The notes beneath the pieces were generated by a model. That model was given only the letters and a program-made list of their open reading frames with translations. It was not told where the DNA came from and did no database searches. This document shows positions 48,762 through 57,472 of a DNA stretch of 64,000 nt, one piece after another. This DNA comes from Actinomadura parmotrematis (GTDB taxonomy: Bacteria > Actinomycetota > Actinomycetes > Streptosporangiales > Streptosporangiaceae). Both the position numbers and the translations under genes were made by a program. The stretch is taken from the NCBI RefSeq assembly GCF_019458805.1, contig NZ_JAIBOA010000005.1:186001-250000 (forward strand), given 5' to 3'. Each line of letters begins with the position of its first letter. Within the stretch, counting starts at the first letter, position 1.

Positions 48762-49904
48762 ATGGGCTGGGGGCGGCGCCGCCGGCCCGCTCCGGACGCG
48801 GCCGCCGGGTGCCCTCCCCTCCTCCCCGCGCCCGCGTTCGCCGCCGCGCCCGCCGCCGCGCCCACCGGGCGCGAGGCCGCGCTGGAGGCGGCGCTGGAGG
48901 AGTTCTCGCTGCGGCTCGGGCTGCTCAGCGAGTCCATGCGCGAGGATCTGGACGGTCTCCAGCAGCGTGTGGAGGATCCCGCCCTGCTGGAGCTGGTCTA
49001 CCGGCTGGACTCGGCGGCCGCGCGCTCCTGGCGGCTGGCGGGGGACCAGCGGGTGCTCGCCGGCACCGCGCCGGGCCACCTCACCGAGTCGCTCACCATC
49101 GCCGACATGGTCGCCGTCGCGATCGGCGGGATCGTCCGCCACGACCACGTCGTCGTCACCGCCATGTGCGAGGCCGCCGCGGCGCCCGGGGTCGGCGAGG
49201 ACGCCGCCCAGCTCCTGGCGGCGCTGCTGGACAACTCCACGACCGGCACCCGCGCCCAGGTGGAGGTGGCCGCGTCGCTGGTCCCCGGCGGCGCGGTGCG
49301 GATCCAGATCGACGACTACGGGACGGGCCTGCCCCCGCAGCGGCTCGCCGAGCTGACCCGGCTGCTGGCCGGGCCCGTCCCGGCCCTGTCGGAGGCCACC
49401 GCGCGGCGCACGGGCCTGCCGGTGGTGCACCGGATCGCGGCCCGCCACGGCCTCACCGTGGAGCTGGCCTCCCGGACCGGGCAGGCCCTCTGGCACCCGA
49501 CCGGCACGATCACCACCGTCACGCTGCCCGCCCACCTGGTGTCGGCCGTGGCCCCGCCGGGCGCCGCGGATGCGGGCGGCCCGCCGGTCCGGGACCGGCG
49601 GGCGCTGGTCGCCGAGGTCCCCGCGCCGCCGGTCCCGGCCGCCCCCGCGCCGGACGCGCACGCGCTGACCGCGGACGGCCTGCCCGTCCGGCCGACCGCC
49701 GGCCGGCGCGGCGGGCGCGGCGGTGCGCCGCGGACCCCGGCGGTCCCCGACGCCGATGCGCACGCCGCGTTCGCCGCCGACCTGGACGGCCTGCCCGACT
49801 ACGACATGCCCGCCCACGAGATGCCCGCCCGCGAGATGCCCGGGCAGGGACCGCCCGGCGCGCCCGCCACCGCCGCCGACCCGAGGGGACGCCCTCAGCG
49901 ATGA
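48762..49904 (+). CDS. Conservon CvnA-like ATPase, truncated and lacking the conserved His
   Basis: 380 residues. CvnA proteins are usually membrane-anchored with a sensor domain and much longer; this one has no membrane helix and starts almost at the dimerisation region. Where relatives read RLDH followed by LA, this reads RLDS, so the conserved His is Ser84. The N box ALLDNST has Ala154 where Glu is usual, but the DDYGTG box is intact. ATP binding may remain while phosphotransfer looks doubtful. The C-terminal third is a Pro/Ala/Met-rich tail (DMPAHEMPAREMPGQ). It overlaps the roadblock gene by four bases, so it leads the conservon. Confidence 0.85.
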   Translation: MGWGRRRRPAPDAAAGCPPLLPAPAFAAAPAAAPTGREAALEAALEEFSLRLGLLSESMREDLDGLQQRVEDPALLELVYRLDSAAARSWRLAGDQRVLAGTAPGHLTESLTIADMVAVAIGGIVRHDHVVVTAMCEAAAAPGVGEDAAQLLAALLDNSTTGTRAQVEVAASLVPGGAVRIQIDDYGTGLPPQRLAELTRLLAGPVPALSEATARRTGLPVVHRIAARHGLTVELASRTGQALWHPTGTITTVTLPAHLVSAVAPPGAADAGGPPVRDRRALVAEVPAPPVPAAPAPDAHALTADGLPVRPTAGRRGGRGGAPRTPAVPDADAHAAFAADLDGLPDYDMPAHEMPAREMPGQGPPGAPATAADPRGRPQR

Positions 49905-50452
49905 CCGTGAATCCCCTTCCCCCGCCGCCGGGCCTGCCGGGCGCCGACCCGAGCACCACCGCGGACTTCCAGCGGCTGCTGGAGGAGTTCGTGCACGGCG
50001 CCGCCGGCACCGGGCACGCCCTGCTGGCCTCCAGCGACGGGCTGCCGCTGCTGGCCGCGGGGCTGCCGCGGCCCGCCATCGAGCCGGTGGCCGCCCTGAT
50101 CACCGCGATGATCTCGACCGGGCACCGCGTCGCGGACCTGCTCGCCGACCCCTACCAGGGCGCCGCCCCGGCCGGGCCGGCCGGGCCGGGCCGGCGTCCC
50201 GGCCACGGCGCGCACCGCTCCGCCGCGGCCGCCTCCTGCGACGACCTGGTGATCGGCTGCGGCGCCGGCCGGTACCTGATCATGCGGGTGACGCCGGAGG
50301 TGACCATGGGCGCGCTGGTGGTCCGCGGCGGCAACCTCGGCCATGTCGCGCACGCCATGAGCCGGTTCATCGCGCAGCACCAGCGCCATTTCGGCGACCG
50401 GGTGCGCCTGCGGCTCCGCGAGGACATCCTGAGCGGGACGCTCGCGCCATGA
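49901..50452 (+). CDS. Conservon roadblock/LC7 protein (CvnB)
   Basis: 183 residues, overlapping both neighbours by ATGA. Roadblock fold: FQRLLEEFVHGAAGTGHALL, ASSDGLPLLAAGLP, the loop before DDLVIGCGAGRYLIMRV and GALVVRGGNLGHVAHAM. It carries an extra Gly/Ala/His-rich insert (about 88-110). Roadblock proteins modulate small GTPases of the MglB kind; here the partner is the GTPase encoded two genes downstream. Confidence 0.9.
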   Translation: MTVNPLPPPPGLPGADPSTTADFQRLLEEFVHGAAGTGHALLASSDGLPLLAAGLPRPAIEPVAALITAMISTGHRVADLLADPYQGAAPAGPAGPGRRPGHGAHRSAAAASCDDLVIGCGAGRYLIMRVTPEVTMGALVVRGGNLGHVAHAMSRFIAQHQRHFGDRVRLRLREDILSGTLAP

Positions 50453-50937
50453 CCACGCCGCCCTTTCCCGACCCCCGCGCGCCGCACGGCCCGGCCCCGC
50501 GACCTGCCGCGCCGCCCGCCGCACCGTCCACCCCGCAGCCCGGTTCGCCGCCCGCCGCGCCCGGGCCCGTTCCGCCGTCCTGGACGGGCGGGCGGCACCG
50601 CTGGGTCCGCCAGTTCGTGCGCGCCGGCGGGCGCGTGCGCCCGCCCCGCCACCTGGACGTGCACGCCCTCGTCGCCGCTCGCGGCTTCGACGCCGGCGCC
50701 GCGGCCCGGATGGAGCCCGACGCGCGCGCCCTGTACGGGGCGGCCGGGCGGGGGCCGGCGACCGTCGCCGAGCTGTCGGCGGCGACCGGCATGTCGCTCG
50801 GCCTCACCCGCATCGTGCTGGGCGACCTGTTCGCCTCCGGCCACCTGCGGCACGGCGACACCGCCGGGGCGGGCGCCGCCGATCCCTACGACCCTCAGAT
50901 GTTGGAGCGGCTGCTCGATGGCCTTCAGCGACTCTGA
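50449..50937 (+). CDS. Conservon DUF742 protein (CvnC)
   Basis: 162 residues. The disordered Pro-rich first 45 residues precede a winged-helix-like DUF742 domain with VRQFVRAGGRVRPPRHLDVH, TVAELSAATGMSLGLTRIVL and GDLFASGHLRHG. CvnC bridges the ATPase and the GTPase in described conservons. It overlaps the roadblock gene by four bases and the GTPase gene by 20. Confidence 0.9.
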   Translation: MTTPPFPDPRAPHGPAPRPAAPPAAPSTPQPGSPPAAPGPVPPSWTGGRHRWVRQFVRAGGRVRPPRHLDVHALVAARGFDAGAAARMEPDARALYGAAGRGPATVAELSAATGMSLGLTRIVLGDLFASGHLRHGDTAGAGAADPYDPQMLERLLDGLQRL

Positions 50938-51529
50938 CCGGCACCGCGGCCTGCGCGTCACCTCGGCCAAGATCGTGGTGGCGGGCGGCTTCGGCGTCGG
51001 CAAGACGACCCTGGTGGGCGCGGTCTCGGAGATCCCGCCGATCAGCACCGACGAGTGGATGACGACCGCGGCCGGCGGGGTGGACGGCGCGCCGGCGGCG
51101 CCCGGCAAGACCCGCACCACCGTCGGCATGGACTTCGGCCGCATCACCGTGGCCGGCGATCTGGTCCTCTACCTGTTCGGCACGCCCGGGCAGGCGCGGT
51201 TCTGGCCGCTGTGGGACGACCTGTCGCACGGCGCGTCCGCGGCGGTGGTGCTGGTGGACTCGCGGCGGCTGCAGGAGGGGTTCCCGGCCGTCAACTACTT
51301 CGACGTGGACTCCGACGTGCCGTACGTGGTGGCGGTGAACCTCTTCGACGGCGTCCGGCACCACCGCCCGGACGCGGTCCGCGAGGCGCTGCGCCTGCCC
51401 GCGCGGGTTCCCCTGGTCGCCTGCGACGCCCGCGACCGGCGCTCGGTGCTGCACGTCCTGGTCGCCGCTCTGCGGCATACGCAGGCGACCCGCGCGCCCC
51501 GCCCCGCCGGAGCCGCCGCCCCCGCCTGA
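50918..51529 (+). CDS. Conservon small GTPase (CvnD)
   Basis: 203 residues. MglA/Ras-like: P-loop GGFGVGKTTLVG (Lys29), switch I region with TTVGMDFGRI, switch II FGTPGQARFWPLWDDL and VNLFDG in place of NKxD. Switch II has Gln at the position of the catalytic Gln in Ras. It binds and hydrolyses GTP under control of the roadblock protein. Last of the four overlapping conservon genes; 81 bases then lead to the flavoprotein. Confidence 0.92.
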   Translation: MAFSDSDRHRGLRVTSAKIVVAGGFGVGKTTLVGAVSEIPPISTDEWMTTAAGGVDGAPAAPGKTRTTVGMDFGRITVAGDLVLYLFGTPGQARFWPLWDDLSHGASAAVVLVDSRRLQEGFPAVNYFDVDSDVPYVVAVNLFDGVRHHRPDAVREALRLPARVPLVACDARDRRSVLHVLVAALRHTQATRAPRPAGAAAPA

Positions 51530-51610
51530 CCGCGCCCGCGCACGTCCCCGCCCCCGATCCTGCCCGCCTTCGTCCCCCGCTCCACCGCCCGATCCTCTGG
51601 GAGACCCCCC

Positions 51611-52861
51611 TTGCGCAAGATCCTGATCATCGGTGCCGGCCAGGCCGGCCTGCAGCTCGCGCTGGTGCTCGCCGGGAACGGCTACGACGTCACCGTGATG
51701 TCGGACCGCTCCGGCGAGGACATCGCCGGCGGCCGCCCCACCTCCACGCAGTGCGTGTTCCACCCGGCCCTGGACATCGAGCGCGCCCACGGGCTGGACC
51801 TGTGGCCGCAGGCGCCGCAGATCACCGGGCAGCGCGTCACCGTCGCCGGTCCCGGCGGGCAGGCGCTGCTGGAGACCTACGGCCCGTTCGCGCGGCCCGC
51901 CGCCTCGGTCGACCAGCGCGTGAAGATGCCCGCGTGGATGGACCTGCTGGAGGAGCGCGGCGGCCGCGTGCAGGTCCACCCCGTGCTGACCTCCGAGCTG
52001 CCCGCCCTGGCCCGCCGCCACGACCTCACCGTCATCGCCGCGGGCAAGGGCGAGCTGGTGGAGCTGTTCGACCGCGACGACGCCCGCTCCCCCTACCGCG
52101 CCCCGCAGCGCCGCCTGGCGGCGATCTACCTGCACGGCATGGCGCCCTGGCCGGCGGATCCGCGCCCGCACGTGCGGATCACCGCGCTGCCCGGCGTCGG
52201 GGAGCTGTTCTACATGCCGGGCCTCACCCGTACCGGGGCCTGCGACATCGTGCTGTGCGAGGCGGTGCCCGGCGGCCCCCTGGACGTGTGGCCCGCGAGC
52301 GCCCGCACCTCGCTGACCCCGGACGGCCACCTGGAGCGGCTGCGCGAGCTCACCGCCGAGTGGGCGCCCTGGGAGCACCGGCTGCTGGCCGCGGCCGAGC
52401 CGACCGACGCCCGCGCCGCCCTGTACGGCGGGTACCCGCCCACCGTGCGGCGGCCCGTCGCGGTCCTGGACGGCGTGCCGCTGCTCGGGCTCGCCGACAC
52501 CGTCGTGCTCAACGACCCGGCGACCGGGCAGGGCGCCAACAACGCCTGCCACGCCGCCGACATCTACGCCCGCGCGATCCTCGAGCGCGGCGACGGGCCC
52601 TTCGACGCCGGCTGGATGCAGGCGACGTTCGACGCCTACTGGGACACCTACGCCCGGTTCCCGACCGCCTTCACCAACATGATGATCGGGCCGCTGCCCG
52701 AGCACGTGCAGCAGGTGCTCGGCGTGGCGTCGGCCGACGACGGGGTCGCCGCCCGCTTCGCCGCCTGCTACACCGACCCGCCCACCACCGAAGAGTGGAT
52801 CATGGATGCGGGGGCCACCGGCGCCTACCTTGCCTCGGTCACCGGGCAGCCCGCCGGCTAG
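51611..52861 (+). CDS. Styrene/indole monooxygenase-like flavoprotein
   Basis: 416 residues, TTG start behind GGGAG. FAD-binding KILIIGAGQAGLQLALVLAG (residues 3-22) and the StyA-family segments TSTQCVFHPALDIERAHGL and a late NDPATGQGANNACHAADIYA, where a GDxx-type flavin motif is replaced by NDPATGQG. Family members are two-component epoxidases needing a flavin reductase; none is adjacent. In known conservons a cytochrome P450 often follows CvnD, so this flavoprotein occupies the P450 position. The substrate is unknown. Confidence 0.82.
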   Translation: MRKILIIGAGQAGLQLALVLAGNGYDVTVMSDRSGEDIAGGRPTSTQCVFHPALDIERAHGLDLWPQAPQITGQRVTVAGPGGQALLETYGPFARPAASVDQRVKMPAWMDLLEERGGRVQVHPVLTSELPALARRHDLTVIAAGKGELVELFDRDDARSPYRAPQRRLAAIYLHGMAPWPADPRPHVRITALPGVGELFYMPGLTRTGACDIVLCEAVPGGPLDVWPASARTSLTPDGHLERLRELTAEWAPWEHRLLAAAEPTDARAALYGGYPPTVRRPVAVLDGVPLLGLADTVVLNDPATGQGANNACHAADIYARAILERGDGPFDAGWMQATFDAYWDTYARFPTAFTNMMIGPLPEHVQQVLGVASADDGVAARFAACYTDPPTTEEWIMDAGATGAYLASVTGQPAG

Positions 52862-53077
52862 GCCCGCCCGGCCCGCCTGACCCGCCCGGTCTGCCGGGCC
52901 TTCCCGCGGCCGCGCCCGGGGGGTGTCCCTTACCCGCCGGCGGTACGACTGTGGCGGGCGGGACGGGGCCGTAGTGCGCATTTTTCCCTTTCCGGCCGCG
53001 GGCGGGTTCGCCGAGTGTGGTGGGGTGGCGCGGACGGCGGGAGACGATGTGACGATCGACGGTGCCGGGGCGGGTTC

Positions 53078-55099
53078 GTGAGGCGCCCGCGGCGGCCGGG
53101 GTGGCCGCGGTGGCTGGGGTGGCCGGGGTGGCGCCGGGGGGCGGGGGGCGCCGGGCCGGCGGAGGGCGTCTTCGGTCCCAAGCTCAGCGAGGCCAAGGGG
53201 TACGGCAAGGCCGTCGAGCTGTCGCGGACCGGGACGTTCACGATGGCGCGGCGGCTGCCGGCGCTGCTCGGGCAGGTCATGCGGATGGCCTGGGGGGCGG
53301 GGCGCCGCGACCTTGTGGTGACGCTGGCGCTCAACGTCGTGGTCGGGGTGTTCACCGCGTTCGGGCTGCTGGCCACCACCGCCGTCCTGACCGCCCTGTT
53401 CGCCGGGGGCCCGACGCCGGGGCGGGTGCGCGAGGCGGCGCCGGCGCTGGTGCTGGTCGGGGCGGCGATCACGATCCGGGCGGGGCTGGCGGCGGCGGCG
53501 CAGTGGACGCAGGCGCGGCTGAGGCCGCAGATCGACCGGATCGCCGAGCAGCGCCTGTACGAGCTGACGACCGCGGTCGATTTGGCGGCGTTCGACGATT
53601 CGGATTTCCAGGACGACCTGCACCGGGCGCGCATGCGGGGCGTGGACGCGGCGTCGTCGATGGTGGACAACGCGGTGGACCTGCTGACCGCCTCGGTCGG
53701 GGTGCTGGCGGCGGCCGGGGCGCTGGGCGTCCTGCATCCGGTGCTGCTGCCGCTGCTGCTGCTGACCGCGCTGCCCGAGGGGTGGGCGGCGGTGCGCGCG
53801 GCCCGGCTGGGGTACCTGACGCAGCTGGAGCTGGTGGAGGTGCGGCGCCGCGAATGGATCATGACGGATCTGATGGTGGGGCGCTGGCACGCCGCCGAGG
53901 TCCGCTCGTTCACCGTCCGCGGTTTCCTGCTGCGCGAGTACGCGGGGCTGTCGGGGCACATCAGGGCGGTGCTGCTGGGCCTGGCGCGGCGCCAGACGAT
54001 GACGCGCCTGTACGGCGATGTGTTCAAGGGCGCGGCGACGGCGGTGATGTACGTGGCGCTCGGGCTGCTGCTGTGGGAGCAGATCATGCCGCTGGCGGTG
54101 GCGGGCACGGCGGTGCTGGCGATCCGCACCGGGCAGAGCTCGCTGATCAACCTGGTGTACTCGCTGAACCGCTGCTACGAGGACGGCCTGTACTTCGGCG
54201 ACTATCTGGGGTACTGCGCGGCGGCCGAGGAGCGCATCTCCGCGGGCCGGGCGGGGCGGCCGGCGCTGGCGGCGGGCGAGCGGGAGCGGCGGGTGGAGCG
54301 GCTGCGCGGCTTCTCCGAGATCGTCGCCGAGGACGTCACGTTCGCCTACCCGGGGTCGCAGGAGCCGTCGCTGCGCGGGGTGTCGGTGCGGCTGGGGCGC
54401 GGGGAGGTGGTGGCGCTGGTCGGGGAGAACGGTTCGGGCAAGACGACCCTGGCCAAGGTGCTGGCCGGGCTCTACCCGCCGCAGCGGGGGCGGATCCGCT
54501 GGGACGAGGTGCTGGTCACCGGCCTGGATCCCGAGGTGCTGCGGCGGGCGATCGCGGTGGTCGCCCAGGACCACACGCACTGGCCGATGACCGCGGCCGA
54601 GAACATCGTGATGGGCGACGACCCGGGCGCGGCCGAGGTGCGGGCCGCGGTCCGCGACGCCGCCGCGGCGGCGGGCGCCGACGAGGTGATCGACGCCCTG
54701 CCGCTCGGCCTGGACACCCTGCTGGACAAGCGCTTCGAGGGCGGCCGGGAGCTGTCGGGCGGGCAGTGGCAGCGGCTGGCGGCCGCGCGCGGCTTCTACC
54801 GGGCCGCGCCGCTGCTGATCTGCGACGAGCCCACCGCCGCGCTGGACGCCCGGGCCGAGCACCGGCTGTTCGAGCAGATCCGCGCGCACGCCGCCGCGCA
54901 CGACCGGACCGTCCTGCTGATCACCCACCGGCTCGCCAGCGTCCGCCACGCCGACCGCATCTACGTCCTGGAGGACGGTCGCGTCATCGAGCACGGCGAC
55001 CACCGGGCGCTGATGGAGCTGGGCGGGCTGTACGCCGACCTGTACGCCCTGCAGGCGTCGGCCTACCAGGACCAGGCGGGGTTCCCGCCGGCGCGGTGA
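53078..55099 (+). CDS. ABC exporter half-transporter (fused permease and ATPase)
   Basis: 673 residues from GTG 53078; no ribosome binding site singles it out, and a longer form from 53015 is possible. An odd Trp/Arg/Pro-rich N-terminus (RRPRRPGWPRWLGWPGWRR) precedes six membrane helices (about 65-390). The ATPase has GENGSGKTT, LSGGQWQRLAAARG, LLICDEPTAALD and the switch His in THRLASV. It works as a dimer and exports an unknown substrate; the type is common in peptide or siderophore export. It stands 216 bases after the flavoprotein. Confidence 0.88.
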   Translation: MRRPRRPGWPRWLGWPGWRRGAGGAGPAEGVFGPKLSEAKGYGKAVELSRTGTFTMARRLPALLGQVMRMAWGAGRRDLVVTLALNVVVGVFTAFGLLATTAVLTALFAGGPTPGRVREAAPALVLVGAAITIRAGLAAAAQWTQARLRPQIDRIAEQRLYELTTAVDLAAFDDSDFQDDLHRARMRGVDAASSMVDNAVDLLTASVGVLAAAGALGVLHPVLLPLLLLTALPEGWAAVRAARLGYLTQLELVEVRRREWIMTDLMVGRWHAAEVRSFTVRGFLLREYAGLSGHIRAVLLGLARRQTMTRLYGDVFKGAATAVMYVALGLLLWEQIMPLAVAGTAVLAIRTGQSSLINLVYSLNRCYEDGLYFGDYLGYCAAAEERISAGRAGRPALAAGERERRVERLRGFSEIVAEDVTFAYPGSQEPSLRGVSVRLGRGEVVALVGENGSGKTTLAKVLAGLYPPQRGRIRWDEVLVTGLDPEVLRRAIAVVAQDHTHWPMTAAENIVMGDDPGAAEVRAAVRDAAAAAGADEVIDALPLGLDTLLDKRFEGGRELSGGQWQRLAAARGFYRAAPLLICDEPTAALDARAEHRLFEQIRAHAAAHDRTVLLITHRLASVRHADRIYVLEDGRVIEHGDHRALMELGGLYADLYALQASAYQDQAGFPPAR

Positions 55100-55100
55100 G

Positions 55101-55151
55101 GCGCGGCGGGGTGGGGCGCGGCGGGGTGGGGTGCGGCGGGGTGGGGTGCGG
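55101..55151. repeat. 15-bp tandem repeat between convergent genes
   Basis: Three copies of GYGCGGCGGGGTGGG (55101-55145) and part of a fourth start two bases past the ABC exporter stop codon. Purine-rich on one strand, it may help end both convergent transcripts. Confidence 0.7.
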
Positions 55152-55157
55152 CGAGGG

Positions 55158-55805
55158 TCACTGGCGGTGCTCGGTGAAGGAGACGCGGCCGTCGTGGACG
55201 GTGATCTGCACCGCGACGGTGCGGGCCCGGTTGCGGCCGGCGGCGCCGAGGCCGGGGTCGGCCGCGGTGGGCTTGACGTAGCAGCGCTGCTTCAGCCGGG
55301 CCAGGGGGGCGACGCGCTGCTGCTCGGGCAGGACGGGGTCGCATCTGATCGCGGTGGCGCGCGGGGCGTAGGCGTCCCACAGGGCCCGCTCGACGCCGGT
55401 GCGGGTCACGATGAGGGCGTCGGGTCGGGCCGTCCAGCGGTGGATCGTGCCGGACTGCGGTTCGGAGGTGACCTGGTAGGTGACCGTCTGGCCGAGGAGG
55501 GTCACCTGGCAGGTGAAGGCGGGCAGGGGCGCGGGGGTGCTGCATTGCGACCGCACGGGCCGCACGACGCCGGCGGTGGCGAGGACGCGTCCCTGCAGGG
55601 CGACGCGGATGCCGCTGACGCCGTTGGCGACCCCTTCGGGGGTGCGTGTGGGCGCCGGTTCGCTGGGGACGGCGACGGGGCGGCCGCGCCCCGCCCAGGC
55701 GTCCTTGCCGCCGTCGCCGGAGCAGCCGCCGGTCAGGACCAGGCACACCGCCGCCACCGATGCCGCCGCCGGTGTCGCCGCCGGTGTCGCCGTTGTCCGT
55801 CGCAC
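55158..55805 (-). CDS. Exported lipoprotein of unknown function
   Basis: 215 residues, GTG 55805. Signal peptide with lipobox LTGGC (Cys28). The mature part has a Pro/Thr linker, then a compact domain (about 60-215) with four further Cys (RSQCSTP, AFTCQV, IRCDP, QRCYVK) likely in two disulfides. I do not recognise the family. It sits four bases behind another lipoprotein gene, so the two are probably co-transcribed. Confidence 0.72.
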   Translation of the reverse strand: MRRTTATPAATPAAASVAAVCLVLTGGCSGDGGKDAWAGRGRPVAVPSEPAPTRTPEGVANGVSGIRVALQGRVLATAGVVRPVRSQCSTPAPLPAFTCQVTLLGQTVTYQVTSEPQSGTIHRWTARPDALIVTRTGVERALWDAYAPRATAIRCDPVLPEQQRVAPLARLKQRCYVKPTAADPGLGAAGRNRARTVAVQITVHDGRVSFTEHRQ

Positions 55806-55809
55806 GGGG

Positions 55810-56397
55810 TCAGCTCCGTTCCAGTGCGGTGCGCGCGATGGCGGCCAGGCCGTCGCGGTTGTGGCCGTCCAGGAACGCCGACAGGGTGATGGTCCGCATG
55901 CGGGTGCCCTCCAGCCGGGCGACGGCGAGGGTCTCGGCGGCGTTGGCGGCGCTGCCGCCGGCGTACAGGGCCGCGTCGCCGAGGCCGGGGACCTTCTCCA
56001 GGGTGCCGGTGTACTGGCCGATGACGGCCTGGACGGTGAGGTCGGGCGAGCGGCGGGCGGGTTCGAGCACCGCCCACATCTCCACCCAGGTGCTCGCGTA
56101 CTGGTAGCGGCAGGAGCGGGCGCCGCCGGGGTGGGCGGTCTCGCGGGCCCGGGGGCGGGTGGGGGTCTTCAGGGCCGAGGCCACCAGCGCGGCGCCGGCC
56201 AGGGCGCACACCTTGGTGACGGCCGGTCCGGGGGTGCGGGTGTTGGAGGGCGCGGCCAGGGGCGTGGGGCTGGCCTGGGCGAGCGGCGGCGGCTCGCTCG
56301 TCGCGCCCGCGCCGCCGGCGCCCGTGCCGTTGCCCGTGCCGCCGCATCCGGCGGCGAGCAGGACCGCCAGCGCGGCGGCGGGCAGGCGTGGTCGCAC
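55810..56397 (-). CDS. Exported lipoprotein, DUF3558-like
   Basis: 195 residues, GTG 56397. Lipobox LAAGC (Cys18) after a short signal peptide. A disordered Gly/Thr/Pro segment (about 20-58) leads to a domain with KVCALAGAALV and ARSCRYQY, two cysteines probably bonded. Spacing, the ALEP-like regions and GLGDAALY resemble DUF3558, an actinobacterial family without known activity. First of the two-lipoprotein unit. Confidence 0.72.
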   Translation of the reverse strand: MRPRLPAAALAVLLAAGCGGTGNGTGAGGAGATSEPPPLAQASPTPLAAPSNTRTPGPAVTKVCALAGAALVASALKTPTRPRARETAHPGGARSCRYQYASTWVEMWAVLEPARRSPDLTVQAVIGQYTGTLEKVPGLGDAALYAGGSAANAAETLAVARLEGTRMRTITLSAFLDGHNRDGLAAIARTALERS

Positions 56398-56503
56398 GGG
56401 GGCTCCCGGGGGTCGGGTCCCGCTTCATGATCGAGGGCGGGCGGCACCATCCTGGCCGCCCGCCCCGTCCCGCCGCCAGACCCAAAACCCGTTCCGGGCG
56501 GGG

Positions 56504-57472
56504 TCAGTCGCCGTGGCGGAACTCCCAGATCGCCACGCCCATCAGGCCGAGGCCCATGGCGATCACGATGAGGATCTCCAGGCCGACGGGGACGCGCCAG
56601 TCTCCCCAGGTCACGCCGGGGTTGAACGTCCGCTGCATCTGCTCGGAGACGTGCAGGTGCGCGAAGACCGCCTGGCGGAGGGGGTCGACGGCGTAGGTGA
56701 GCGGGTTCAGGCGGGTGAGGACGGTCAGCCAGGTGGGGAGGCCGTTCAGCGGATACAAAGCTCCTGAAAGGAACATCATGGGCATCATGGCCATCTGCAT
56801 GACGGCGAAGAACGCCTGCATGGCCTTGATGCGGGCGGCGAGCATGACGCCGAAGCCGGTGAGGGCGAAGGCGCCGAGGAACATCAGGCCGAGCATCTGC
56901 GCGAGCAGCAGCGGGTCGTAGGGGACGCCGGCCAGGCCGGCGAGGGCGAGGATGATGACGCCCTGCAGGGTGGCGACGACGGCGCCGCCGATGCACTTGC
57001 CGACGACGATGGAGGCGCGCGAGACCGGCGCGACGAGCATCTCACGCAGGAACCCGAACTCGCGGTCCCACACGATGGAGCCGGCCGAGAACATGGCGGT
57101 GAACATCACCGACATGGCGCACACGCCGGGGAAGATGAAGGTGCGCAGGTTGACCTCGCCGTGGGAGCCGCCGGCCGAGGCGGTGAGCTTGGCCAGGCCG
57201 GTGCCCATGACCAGCAGCCACAGGACGGGCTGGACGAGGCCCGAGGCGATGCGCATGCGGTCCTGCAGGAAGCGGATCAGCTCCCGGTGCAGGACGATCT
57301 TCACGGCGCGCAGGTCGTGGGCGAGGCTGCGCTCGGGGACGCGGACGGCGGCGACGGCGGGCACGGCGGGCGCGGCGCCCGGGGCCGGGCCGGAGGCGAG
57401 GGCCCGCTCGGGGGTCGGCTCGGGGGTCGGCTCGGGGGTCGGGCCGGGGGTCGAGGTGGTGGCCATGCTCAT
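56504..57472 (-). CDS. ABC-2 type exporter permease
   Basis: 322 residues, overlapping the ATPase stop by four bases. The N-terminal tail has PTPEPTPEPTPE repeats. The ABC-2 membrane domain has the coupling segment FGFLREMLVAPVSRASIVVG and LSGALYPLNGLPTWL before the last helix, as in DrrB-type drug exporters. It forms a pump with the preceding ATPase. This is a second, unrelated copy of the cassette type at 21.5 kb, here with a MarR regulator. Confidence 0.92.
   Translation of the reverse strand: MSMATTSTPGPTPEPTPEPTPERALASGPAPGAAPAVPAVAAVRVPERSLAHDLRAVKIVLHRELIRFLQDRMRIASGLVQPVLWLLVMGTGLAKLTASAGGSHGEVNLRTFIFPGVCAMSVMFTAMFSAGSIVWDREFGFLREMLVAPVSRASIVVGKCIGGAVVATLQGVIILALAGLAGVPYDPLLLAQMLGLMFLGAFALTGFGVMLAARIKAMQAFFAVMQMAMMPMMFLSGALYPLNGLPTWLTVLTRLNPLTYAVDPLRQAVFAHLHVSEQMQRTFNPGVTWGDWRVPVGLEILIVIAMGLGLMGVAIWEFRHGD

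Noticed and set aside
48343..48762. Forward frame of 139 codons before the conservon
   Set aside because: Arg/Pro-rich, weak third-base GC preference and regulatory palindromes inside it; no family similarity seen.
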